From positions 18,712 to 82,711 of the forward strand of contig JBBQWZ010000030.1 of assembly GCA_038210135.1 (NCBI GenBank): a stretch of 64,000 nucleotides of DNA, written 5' to 3'. This document shows positions 47,670-56,242 of the stretch, piece after piece. The notes under the pieces were generated by a model. The model saw only the letters and a list, made by a program, of their open reading frames with translations, was not told where the DNA came from and made no database searches. This stretch comes from JBBQWZ01 sp038210135. GTDB lineage: Bacteria; Acidobacteriota; Terriglobia; Bryobacterales; Bryobacteraceae. Position numbers and translations under genes: made by a program. Every line of letters begins with the position of its first letter. Position 1 is the stretch's first letter.

Positions 47670-49011
47670 TTTCGGTGCCGCCCGCTTTCGGCTTGGGCGC
47701 CTGCGCACCGGTCAGGTCGGCGTACTTGTAAAGCTGCAACTGCATCGCGAGAGACCCCAGCAGCTTCATATGGTCCGCCGGATTCGGAGTCTGATACTGC
47801 AGGAACGCGATGCACATTTCGTCCGTCGTGGCCTCGCCCCAGTTGACGGTCTTCGGCGGATTACTCGGGTTTTTGGGATTCGCGAGCGAGTTGTCGTAGA
47901 TTGCCGTGACTTCAAAGCGCGTGCCCTTCGGGAACAGGATCGGATCCTGATAGACGTACTGCCCTTGCCAGTTGAAGTCCCAATCGCGGATCCAGATCAT
48001 CGGCCGCACGGTGCCGTCGGGCAGCGTGGCCGTCACCTTCATCTCGCGACCCAATTGATGCATGTGAGGCGTGACGCCGGTGACTTCGATATCGATCGGC
48101 GTCGTATAGGCGACCTTGGTTTGATACTTGTTTTGGCCGGCAGGGATGTCGAGCTCGTGCTGCAAAACAGGAACGGAATTGACCGTCTTCGCAATCGGAC
48201 CCTTCGCGTAGTAGATCCCGATAGTGGTCAGATCCTCTTCCGGCTTGCCGCTCGGATGGTAGTGCTGCTGGATGATCAGATCGCTGCCTTTGTCCACGAT
48301 GCGCGCGGTGCCTTCGGCGAGACGGCGGGGTGTTCCACCGGGAACCCAGCCGCCGATCAGGCCGGCGCGAGCGATTCCGGGTCCGCCGTAGCAGGTGTAG
48401 GAACTACCGTGCTCAGCCGCGGCGCGCTTGCGGCCCGCCCCGCTTGGATCCGAATACACGATGGTGTGATGCAGCACGCGGCGGTTGCCCGGCCGCACTT
48501 CCATCGCGGCAATGTTCATCTGCTCGGCGAGCGCCGAGGGAATCACGAAGCACTCATAAATGTCGTTGCCGTCCGCCGCAATTGTATACTTCGCGGGCAT
48601 CTTGATGATGTAGTCCGGCTCGCCAAGCTTCCAGCCGCTGGGGAAAACAGGCACGGCGGGTCGGTCCGTCACGTCGCCTTCCGGCGCGCCGGATTTCGCC
48701 CAGACGCTCAGCGTCGCGAGTTCGTCTTTGCTGAGCACGCGCGCGTCGCGGAATTCGCCGAAGCCGGGCTCGGCTTTCCACGGGGGCATGAAATGTTTTT
48801 CGGTCGCGACGACCATCGGAGTCGCCCAGCGCTTCGCGTCGGCGTAAGTCAGCAGCGAAAACGGAGCCACCTCGCCCGGACGATGGCAGCTGACGCAGTT
48901 CTTGTAGAGGATGGGCGCGACGTCCTTGTTGAAGGTAGGCACGGCGGCTTGCGCACATGCGGCACTCAGCAACACCAGGCCGGCTGGGATCCAGCGATCG
49001 GTCAGCATCAT
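47656..49011 (-). CDS. Exported c-type cytochrome with a copper type II ascorbate-dependent monooxygenase-like domain
   Basis: A 451-residue protein. The signal peptide (WIPAGLVLLSAACAQA) is followed by a haem site CVSCHRPGEVAPFSL (Cys39, Cys42, His43) and a PHM-like region. Candidate copper ligands are the paired histidines of RVLHHTIVYSD, the IIQQHYHPSGK motif with two histidines, and GVTPHMHQLGREMK. These are the ligand types of copper type II monooxygenases. ATG 49011 begins the signal peptide; the open frame further upstream is unrelated. It probably oxidises a small substrate in the periplasm using electrons passing through the haem; the substrate is unknown. Confidence 0.85.
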   Translation of the reverse strand: MMLTDRWIPAGLVLLSAACAQAAVPTFNKDVAPILYKNCVSCHRPGEVAPFSLLTYADAKRWATPMVVATEKHFMPPWKAEPGFGEFRDARVLSKDELATLSVWAKSGAPEGDVTDRPAVPVFPSGWKLGEPDYIIKMPAKYTIAADGNDIYECFVIPSALAEQMNIAAMEVRPGNRRVLHHTIVYSDPSGAGRKRAAAEHGSSYTCYGGPGIARAGLIGGWVPGGTPRRLAEGTARIVDKGSDLIIQQHYHPSGKPEEDLTTIGIYYAKGPIAKTVNSVPVLQHELDIPAGQNKYQTKVAYTTPIDIEVTGVTPHMHQLGREMKVTATLPDGTVRPMIWIRDWDFNWQGQYVYQDPILFPKGTRFEVTAIYDNSLANPKNPSNPPKTVNWGEATTDEMCIAFLQYQTPNPADHMKLLGSLAMQLQLYKYADLTGAQAPKPKAGGTENDKR

Positions 49012-49231
49012 ATCTAAAATTCCCCTTGCATCTAAAGGATACGAGACGACGCAGCCAGGGTTCAATGAAGGTTTGTAACGTTGGCTCTTGCTATTACTGA
49101 CGGGGCTTGACCGTCAGGTCACGCTCACCAGCCACGAGCACAACCCCGGATGGTACGGCCGCATGAACGTGCGGGCGATCGTATCGGGTGCACTGAGCGG
49201 TCCGACGCCGATTGTCGTTTGCCACCCGGAT

Positions 49232-50314
49232 CTAATTTCTCAGATCGGCAAGGTCCTTCTCGAGGTCCTTCAGGACGATTTCGAAACGCTGCTTCACATC
49301 CGCATTCTGAGCTTTCGCGATGATACCGCGCAACGCCAGGATGTGGGCCGTTTTCAGGGCTTTCGGAGCCTGCGTTTCGACATCCGGCTGGACGCCTTCG
49401 CCTTCCCAGTTCTTCTTCGTGATGGGATTGATGGCGCGGCCGGAGGGCACGAAAAGCCCGAAGTGGTCATCAATATTTTCGACGCCGCCGGGATGTGCGC
49501 CGCCGCCGGTATTCTCGCCGACGATGGTCGCGCGCTTCAACGATTTCAGATTGTAGGTGAATTCCTCGGCGGCGGAGAAGGTGAAGCGTGCCGTCAAGAT
49601 ATAGACCGGCTTGTCGGGTCCGAAGCGCACGCCGGGGACTTCCGCTTTGGTCCACCACTCGGTGGTTTGGTCGGCGGGGCGGAAGTAGAGATCGTTCAAA
49701 TGGACTGGCTTCGGGCCGTACAAATAGCTGGTGAGAAAGGCGACAGTTTCCGGATCGCCGCCGCCGTTGCGGCGAAGGTCAATGATCAGCGCGTCGGTGT
49801 GGGCTAGGACGTTCATGGCGGCGGCGATGGTCGGCGAGGCGGCGTCCGCCGGCATGAAGCCGCGGAAATCGAGATAGCCGATATTGCCGGGGAGGCGCTC
49901 GACTTTTTCCACCCCAAAATTGTTGAACGCCATTTGTCTCCGGTTGCGTTCGCGATCCTGTTCGGTCGGAGCCCGCGGTTTCGGCAAGGGATCCTTAGAG
50001 GAAATGACGCGGATGTGCTTATCGTGGCTCACGGCCTGCAAGTCGGCGGTGAGTTTTTCGCAGAGCGCGCGGGAAGCGGTAAAGCCGTCGTATTCGTGGT
50101 TCGCGTTGCGGGAGCGGATCGCGTCTTCCATCTTTTTGGCGGTCTCGGGGAAAATGTAATTCGCGTTCAGCCTCTCGACGGCGCCGAGTGCGATTCTGGA
50201 TCCCGTTCCGGCGGGAATCGGGAAATCCGGCGGTCCGAGCGGACCCTGGCCGAAGGCCGCGATCGCAGCGCTGGCGAGAATGATGACGGCGAGCACACGG
50301 GAAAATCGTTTCAT
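49232..50314 (-). CDS. Exported S41-family peptidase (CtpA/IRBP-like)
   Basis: A 360-residue serine protease. After a signal peptide (MKRFSRVLAVIILASAAIAA) come an N-terminal helical cap, a beta-rich core (GNIGYLDFRGFM, DALIIDLRRNGGGDPETVAF) and the catalytic region YILTARFTFSAAEEFTYNLK with Ser247 and Glu250 in the usual context. GENTGGGAHPGG closes the active site. No PDZ domain is visible, so it belongs to the IRBP/tricorn-core type rather than classical CtpA. It stands alone. Confidence 0.88.
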   Translation of the reverse strand: MKRFSRVLAVIILASAAIAAFGQGPLGPPDFPIPAGTGSRIALGAVERLNANYIFPETAKKMEDAIRSRNANHEYDGFTASRALCEKLTADLQAVSHDKHIRVISSKDPLPKPRAPTEQDRERNRRQMAFNNFGVEKVERLPGNIGYLDFRGFMPADAASPTIAAAMNVLAHTDALIIDLRRNGGGDPETVAFLTSYLYGPKPVHLNDLYFRPADQTTEWWTKAEVPGVRFGPDKPVYILTARFTFSAAEEFTYNLKSLKRATIVGENTGGGAHPGGVENIDDHFGLFVPSGRAINPITKKNWEGEGVQPDVETQAPKALKTAHILALRGIIAKAQNADVKQRFEIVLKDLEKDLADLRN

Positions 50315-50415
50315 AACGCTACGAGATGTACGCAGCAGCTAGCGAAAGGTCTCGAAATCGGGGGAAATCGGGTTGGCACACGGTCGAAAATCAACGTTTC
50401 GTGTCCGCTCTCAAG

Positions 50416-50447
50416 GGTCCCATCGCTTACGCTCAGGGTTCAAGCGG
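50416..50447. repeat. Dispersed intergenic repeat B, copy 4
   Basis: GGTCCCATCGCTTACGCTCA then GGGTTCAAGCGG. It lies in the 175-base gap between the S41 peptidase gene and the following minus-strand gene. Confidence 0.7.
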
Positions 50448-50490
50448 TGAAGCTCGTGGGCTTGGTCTTCTATCGGCGTCTGTCGGTTGC

Positions 50491-51297
50491 TCACTTCATT
50501 CGCACATACAAAGCGTCAAAGGTCCCCTGCCAGTTCTTGCCGTCGGAGGATTGCTCGATCAGCTGGCGAACGCTGCCGTCTGGATTGGCTGTCAGCGTGG
50601 TGCGGTCGTAGAACTGGCGTCCGCCGGGACCGACTATTCGCCCTACGAAGCGCACTCCGCCTTCGTAATCGGGGGTCATTTCCTTTTCCTTGTAGCCGGT
50701 GTCGTCCTGGACCCACAGCTGCTTCCATTTGCCGGTGATGATGTTGAAGGCGAAAAAGCTCTTGCCTTCGTGACCCGTGACGTCGCGCCAATTCTCGATA
50801 ATCGCGCAGCCGTCGAGGGTTTTCTGAATCTTGTTCGTGCCAGACGCTTCGCGCTTTGTGTCGTTAGAAACAACGTTCCATTCGCCGACCCAGAAATCCA
50901 GCTTCTTGAATCCGGGGTGATTCTGGCACGGGTGCGCGGCGCGCCGTTCGATCGCCTGAAACTCCGATGTCTTGCGGATGGCGCGAAACGCAGGATCGGA
51001 CTCCATGAGATAGACGGCTCCGAAGCCTGCCTCGACCGCGTGCTCCATGTGGTGCAAGGCCTCCTGCGCGTCACCCTTTGCGGCGGCCGCCGCCGCCATG
51101 CGGAACTGCGTGCTGCGCGCCAGGTAGCCCAACTTCTCCGCTTGTTCATAGGACTGGATGGCGGCATCGTATTCCTTGGCCTTGAGCAAAGTCTCGCCCT
51201 CCTGAAACCACTGGAGCGGCGTCTTCGACGCGGTTTGCTTGGGAGCCACTTGCGCGTCCGCGGCGAGGGCCACAAGCAATAGCAAGATCGGGCGCAT
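50491..51297 (-). CDS. Exported protein with a TPR unit and a DUF1579-like beta-barrel
   Basis: A 268-residue protein. A signal peptide (MRPILLLLVALAADA) precedes a helical TPR region (residues about 28-90: WFQEGETLLKAKEYDAAIQS, KGDAQEALHHMEHAVEAGFG) and a beta-barrel with FKKLDFWVGEWNVVSNDT, CAIIENWRDVTGHEGKS and LWVQDDTGYKEKEMTPDYEG, the strand pattern of DUF1579-like or calycin-type domains. A role in binding a small hydrophobic molecule is possible. Divergent from isocitrate dehydrogenase. Confidence 0.78.
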   Translation of the reverse strand: MRPILLLLVALAADAQVAPKQTASKTPLQWFQEGETLLKAKEYDAAIQSYEQAEKLGYLARSTQFRMAAAAAAKGDAQEALHHMEHAVEAGFGAVYLMESDPAFRAIRKTSEFQAIERRAAHPCQNHPGFKKLDFWVGEWNVVSNDTKREASGTNKIQKTLDGCAIIENWRDVTGHEGKSFFAFNIITGKWKQLWVQDDTGYKEKEMTPDYEGGVRFVGRIVGPGGRQFYDRTTLTANPDGSVRQLIEQSSDGKNWQGTFDALYVRMK

Positions 51298-51404
51298 AGG
51301 TTTCCCATGGTGCTTCGCGGCCAGCGGCTGGTCAAGGTGGATGGGGCGAAATCTTGCGCTTGCTCTGCTCTGGCCCGGTCAAGTACCTTAGTAAGTTCAT
51401 CCAT

Positions 51405-52850
51405 ATGGCAAACTCCACCCCTATCACCGTTGCGCACGGCGACGGAATTGGTCCTGAGATTATGGCCGCCACGCTGCACATCCTCAAAGAGGCTGGTGCG
51501 CGGCTGGCGATCGAAGAAATCGAGATCGGCGAAAAGGTCTACCTGCGCGGCAATAGCGCTGGCATCGACCCCTCCGCCTGGGAATCGCTGCGGCGAACCA
51601 AGGTCTTCTTAAAAGCGCCGATCACCACGCCGCAAGGCGGAGGGTTTAAGAGTCTGAACGTAACCGCCCGCAAGACGCTGGGCCTCTACGCGAACGTCCG
51701 GCCCTGCGTTTCCTACGCGCCCTTCATCAAGACCAAGCACCCGGTGATGGATTTGGTGATCGTTCGCGAAAACGAAGAAGACCTTTACGCCGGCATCGAA
51801 TACCGCCTGACCCCCAATGTATTTGAAACCTTGAAGCTGTTCTCGAAGGCCGGCTGCGAAAAAATCTGCCGCTACGCCTTCGAGTATGCGCGCGGCTACA
51901 ACCGGAAAAAGGTCACCTGCTTCACCAAAGACAACATCATGAAGATGACCGACGGTCTCTTCCACAAGGTGTTCGATGAAGTGGCGAAAGAATATCCGGA
52001 GATCGAGAACGAGCATTGGATCGTCGATATCGGCGCGGCGAAGATGGCCGACACGCCCGAATCGTTCGACGTGATCGTGATGCCGAACCTGTACGGTGAC
52101 ATCCTTTCGGACGTGGCTGCGCAGATTGCGGGCTCTGTTGGTTTGGCGGGTTCGGCGAATATCGGAACAGGCGCGGCGATGTTTGAAGCGATCCACGGAT
52201 CGGCGCCGCGCCGCGCGGGACAGAATCTGGCGAATCCCTCGGGACTGTTTCTCGGCTCCATCCTGATGCTGGTTTACATCGGCCAGAACGACATCGCCGA
52301 ACTCGCGCACAACGCCTGGATGAAGACGATCGAAGACGGCGTCCACACTTACGACATTTTTCGCGAGGGGACCAGCAAGCAGAAAGTCGGCACGAAGGAA
52401 TTCGCTGAGGCCGTGGTCGCGCGCCTGGGTCAAAAACCCGAGACGCTCAAGCCAGCTCGTTATGCGGCGACCGATGCCGCCACCAAGACCAGCCTCGGCA
52501 CCGATCTCGTCGTCAAAGAGACAATTCTCGAAGGAATCGACATCCACGTCGAGTGGCCATCGAAGGCTACCAACGAATTGGCGGAGAAACTCCAAAAACT
52601 GGCACCGGAAGGCGTCGAACTGCAGCTTCTCTCGAATCGCGGCGTGAAAATTTGGCCGGGCGGGGCGCCTGAGACCATTCCGGTGGACAAGTACCGCTGC
52701 CGCTTCCTGGCGAAAGGCGGTTCGATGACGCAGGAAAAGATGATTGAGATCCTCAGCGCTGTCGCGAAGGGTGGCGTCGTCATCGTGCAGTCTATGGCGC
52801 TCCGTAAGTACGACGGCGTCATCGGATATTCTCTTGCGCAGGGTCAGTAA
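51405..52850 (+). CDS. icd: NADP-dependent isocitrate dehydrogenase (Thermus-like long form)
   Basis: A 481-residue enzyme of the TCA cycle, converting isocitrate to 2-oxoglutarate. The substrate and metal motifs are VAHGDGIGPEIMAATLHILK, FKSLNVTARKTLGLYANVRP, IVRENEEDLYAGIEYR and VIVMPNLYGDILSDVAAQI. The extra 140 C-terminal residues (from KPETLKPARYAATDA) are typical of the Thermus-type enzyme rather than the 416-residue E. coli form. ATG 51405 (MANSTPITV) starts the domain. It is followed after 27 bases by purE, possibly in the same transcript. Confidence 0.93.
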   Translation: MANSTPITVAHGDGIGPEIMAATLHILKEAGARLAIEEIEIGEKVYLRGNSAGIDPSAWESLRRTKVFLKAPITTPQGGGFKSLNVTARKTLGLYANVRPCVSYAPFIKTKHPVMDLVIVRENEEDLYAGIEYRLTPNVFETLKLFSKAGCEKICRYAFEYARGYNRKKVTCFTKDNIMKMTDGLFHKVFDEVAKEYPEIENEHWIVDIGAAKMADTPESFDVIVMPNLYGDILSDVAAQIAGSVGLAGSANIGTGAAMFEAIHGSAPRRAGQNLANPSGLFLGSILMLVYIGQNDIAELAHNAWMKTIEDGVHTYDIFREGTSKQKVGTKEFAEAVVARLGQKPETLKPARYAATDAATKTSLGTDLVVKETILEGIDIHVEWPSKATNELAEKLQKLAPEGVELQLLSNRGVKIWPGGAPETIPVDKYRCRFLAKGGSMTQEKMIEILSAVAKGGVVIVQSMALRKYDGVIGYSLAQGQ

Positions 52851-52877
52851 GCGCAGCGTCGGCCGGCATCACCAAAT

Positions 52878-53366
<489 letters not shown>

Positions 53367-53369
53367 CAC

Positions 53370-54530
53370 ATGAATCCGATCCTGCCAGGCGCGACGGTCG
53401 GGGTGCTCGGCAGCGGGCAACTGGGCCGTATGTTCGCCATCGCGGCGCGGCGCATGGGATATCGGGTCCACACGCTTTCGCCGGAATTCGATACGCCGAC
53501 CGGCCAAGTCGCCGACGTCGAGCTGGTTGCTTCGTACGAGAATCTGGACGCCATCGCGAGGTTCGCGAAGGAAGTTTCCGTCGTCACGTTCGAATTCGAA
53601 AATGTTCCCGCTGAGACGGCGGAAGAGGCAGCGCGTTATGCACCCGTGCGTCCCGCCGGGTTGGTGTTGCATACGACGCAGCAGCGGATTCGCGAGAAGA
53701 CGTTCCTCGCGAATAATGGATTGCCTCATACTCCGTACCGCGTAGTTCGGACCGAGGCGGAATTGCATGCGGCGGTGGCCGCGTTGGGAACACCTGCGGT
53801 CCTGAAGACGGCGGACTTCGGCTACGACGGCAAAGGCCAGGAGCGGATTCTGAAGCCCGAACAGGCGCTCGCGGCCTGGGATGCGATTGGCCGTGCGGAA
53901 GCGGTGCTTGAGGCGTTCATTTCGCTCGAGTGCGAAGTCTCGGTGGTCGCCGCGCGCGGCTTGGACGGAACATTTGTTCACTACGGCGTCATCGAGAACG
54001 CGCACAGGAGCCACATACTGGATGTATCGGTTTCGCCCGCGCGCCTGAAACCCGGTATCGGACCAGGCGTCGAGAAGCAAGCCATCGAAATCGCGCGCAC
54101 GATTCTTGAAAAGCTGGAAGTGGTGGGCGTGCTATGCGTCGAATTCTTTCTCGACCGCGCGGGCCGTCTGATGGTGAACGAACTGGCTCCGCGACCGCAC
54201 AACTCGGGGCATCTGACGTTCGACGCGAACATCACGAGCCAGTTTGAACAGCAGTTGCGCGCCGTTTGCGGTTTGCCATTAGGCTCGACGGAGCGAATGT
54301 GCGGCGGCGCGGCGATGGCGAATCTACTGGGCGACTGGTGGACTGGCGGCGAGCCGGATTGGGACGCGGCACTCGCGTTTCCGAACGTGAAGCTTCATCT
54401 CTACGGAAAGATCTCTCCGCGTAAAGGGCGCAAGATGGGCCACCTGACCGCTTTGAGCGCAACGCCCGCGGAGGCGGCTCGCACCGTGGTCGAGGCGCGT
54501 GCGGCGCTCAGCCGCGCGATCTGCTCCTGA
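53370..54530 (+). CDS. purK: N5-carboxyaminoimidazole ribonucleotide synthase
   Basis: A 386-residue ATP-grasp enzyme carboxylating AIR with bicarbonate and ATP. GSGQLGRMFAIAARRMGYRV opens the preATP-grasp domain, followed by VVTFEFENVP, the ATP-binding TPAVLKTADFGYDGKGQ, and VVGVLCVEFFLDRAGRLMVN and ELAPRPHNSGHLT with the metal ligands. ATG 53370 and normal length. It forms an operon with purE; the convergent beta-lactamase-like gene follows 12 bases after its stop. Confidence 0.97.
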   Translation: MNPILPGATVGVLGSGQLGRMFAIAARRMGYRVHTLSPEFDTPTGQVADVELVASYENLDAIARFAKEVSVVTFEFENVPAETAEEAARYAPVRPAGLVLHTTQQRIREKTFLANNGLPHTPYRVVRTEAELHAAVAALGTPAVLKTADFGYDGKGQERILKPEQALAAWDAIGRAEAVLEAFISLECEVSVVAARGLDGTFVHYGVIENAHRSHILDVSVSPARLKPGIGPGVEKQAIEIARTILEKLEVVGVLCVEFFLDRAGRLMVNELAPRPHNSGHLTFDANITSQFEQQLRAVCGLPLGSTERMCGGAAMANLLGDWWTGGEPDWDAALAFPNVKLHLYGKISPRKGRKMGHLTALSATPAEAARTVVEARAALSRAICS

Positions 54531-54542
54531 TTGGGAGATCGC

Positions 54543-56015
54543 TCACTTCTTCTTTGTCGCGGCTTTAGTAGCCGCCGGTACGGACCGCTTCAGTTCCACC
54601 CATGAGGTAAGGGCGTTGCCGATTTTCGGCTGCGGCTCCGACATCGCCGAGACGCCGCCATTCAGGATCGCGCCGCGCTGCTTCAATATGAGATTCAGCG
54701 TGTAGGGAATGCGGTTGGCGTCGGACGTTCCGATGTCGCCTTTAAATCCGCCCATCAACTGTCCATCCTCGAGACGTGGGTCCCGCACTGGCACGGCGGC
54801 CGTGGTTCCGAGACTGGCCGAGATCTGCTGCCCATTCACTTCGAGGCGCAGAGGGATTTTCGCCCGCCAGGTGTGGACGTATCCGGTCCAAATACCTTCG
54901 AGCGATGCGGGAATTGGATCTTTCCTGACCGGCTCGTTCCGGACGATATTGGCGGAGGGCGCGAGGAGTTTTTCCAACTCATCCGCGACGCTTCCCACGA
55001 GATTCGTTCGGCCATTCGCGAGCACCACGATCACCAGATTCTCCGCCGGCACGATGCGCATGACCGTGCTCACCCCGCCCATTCCACCAGTATGTCCATA
55101 CGAGACCGTACCTTGTTTGGTGCCTTCGATGCGGAAACCGATGCCGTATCCGGAGTTCGTGCCGGACAAGATAGTGGGCCGATGCATCTGGTCGAGCGTG
55201 GCTGGTTTGAGAATCGCTTTCTGGCTCGGCAATGGAGTTTTCGCGTGGAACATGCCGAATTTCACAAGTCCGTTCGCGCTGGCGTAGACGGCGGACGCGC
55301 CCGGGTGATCGAACTCGTAGAACGGAAGGCGCGAGCCGTCCGCCGCCCAACGTTCCGCGTACTTCGCATTCGGATAGGGCGTCTTGAAAGGAATGTCGGC
55401 GTCCATGCCCAGCGGCCCGAACACCGCCTCTTTGACATACGACGCGTACTCGCGGCCTGACAGGCGGGTGATCAGGTGATCGATGAGGCCGAAACCGAGA
55501 TTTGAATAATCGTGGCGCTCGCCCGGCATCCGGATCAGATTTCCGTAGCGGCGAATGGTCTCTTCGCGCGGCGGCGGATTGGCGAACGGCCCGTCGTCCT
55601 CATAGAAGAATTGGAAATGTACCGGCAGCCCGGCCGAGTGATTTAAAACCTGGCGAACCGTGGCCGGCGGACCTCCGGCGCGATTCTTCAACTTCGCCGA
55701 ACCGAGATATTTGTTGATCGGCTGATCGAGGTCCAGCTCTCCGCGCTCGACGAGCGTCATCAGCGCGGTGGCGGTAATCGGCTTCGAGATGGAAGCCAGC
55801 GAGAACAGCGTGTCCGGCGTCGCCTGGACTTTGCCATCGCGGTCGACGGTGCCGAATCCCCCCGCCCAGAGGATGACGCCGTGATGCGCGACGGCGACGG
55901 TAACGGCGTGAACTTTGTGCTCCGCCATTTTCGAGCGGATTGAGGCTCGGATCCCGTCGAACTGGTCGGCACGGAGTCCGGCGGCGAGTACAGCCAGGCA
56001 CAGGAAGAAGCGCAT
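54543..56015 (-). CDS. Exported class C beta-lactamase-like serine hydrolase
   Basis: A 490-residue protein with a signal peptide (MRFFLCLAVLAAGLRA). The SxxK nucleophile motif is Ser75-I-S-Lys78 in LFSLASISKPITATALM. The second motif is Tyr-Ser-Asn in GERHDYSNLGFGLIDH. A GxG-like segment GYGHTGGMGGVSTVM follows. The C-terminal 130 residues form an extra beta domain. Such proteins are esterases, DD-peptidases or lactamases; no antibiotic resistance role should be assumed. It is convergent with purK and divergent from the RND efflux genes. Confidence 0.9.
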   Translation of the reverse strand: MRFFLCLAVLAAGLRADQFDGIRASIRSKMAEHKVHAVTVAVAHHGVILWAGGFGTVDRDGKVQATPDTLFSLASISKPITATALMTLVERGELDLDQPINKYLGSAKLKNRAGGPPATVRQVLNHSAGLPVHFQFFYEDDGPFANPPPREETIRRYGNLIRMPGERHDYSNLGFGLIDHLITRLSGREYASYVKEAVFGPLGMDADIPFKTPYPNAKYAERWAADGSRLPFYEFDHPGASAVYASANGLVKFGMFHAKTPLPSQKAILKPATLDQMHRPTILSGTNSGYGIGFRIEGTKQGTVSYGHTGGMGGVSTVMRIVPAENLVIVVLANGRTNLVGSVADELEKLLAPSANIVRNEPVRKDPIPASLEGIWTGYVHTWRAKIPLRLEVNGQQISASLGTTAAVPVRDPRLEDGQLMGGFKGDIGTSDANRIPYTLNLILKQRGAILNGGVSAMSEPQPKIGNALTSWVELKRSVPAATKAATKKK

Positions 56016-56129
56016 GCCCGGTCATTGTATCGCTATGCCGATGAAACGCGAGTCCACTCGCGAAAAAGCGCGATCGGTCACAGAAGTTGTCCATTTCGGT
56101 AACGAGATGGGACCCACGGACGCCTGAAT

Positions 56130-56163
56130 GTTAAGCTATTGGTTTCCAGTGTTAAGTTGTTGG
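56130..56163. promoter_or_regulatory. Pair of direct repeats upstream of the RND pump
   Basis: GTTAAGCTATTGG (56130-56142) and GTTAAGTTGTTGG (56151-56163), 11 of 13 bases identical, with starts 21 bases apart, about two helical turns. They lie 80-110 bases before the efflux gene. They look like a two-site activator or repressor element. Confidence 0.45.
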
Positions 56164-56169
56164 CGAAAT

Positions 56170-56183
56170 GCGGAAGCTTCCGC
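56170..56183. promoter_or_regulatory. Perfect 14-base palindrome upstream of the RND pump
   Basis: GCGGAAGCTTCCGC is fully self-complementary. It lies seven bases after the direct repeats and 59 bases before the ATG. Candidate operator; it could also be a chance hairpin. Confidence 0.4.
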
Positions 56184-56242
56184 CTCTTCCGGTCCTGCTC
56201 AGCGTGGAACCAAGTAGGCCTCACGTTTTTCTTCTCTAGCCT

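Noticed and set aside
47530..49017. Plus-strand open frame of 495 codons
   Set aside because: Antisense to the redoxin and the copper/cytochrome genes, whose haem and histidine motifs decide the coding strand.
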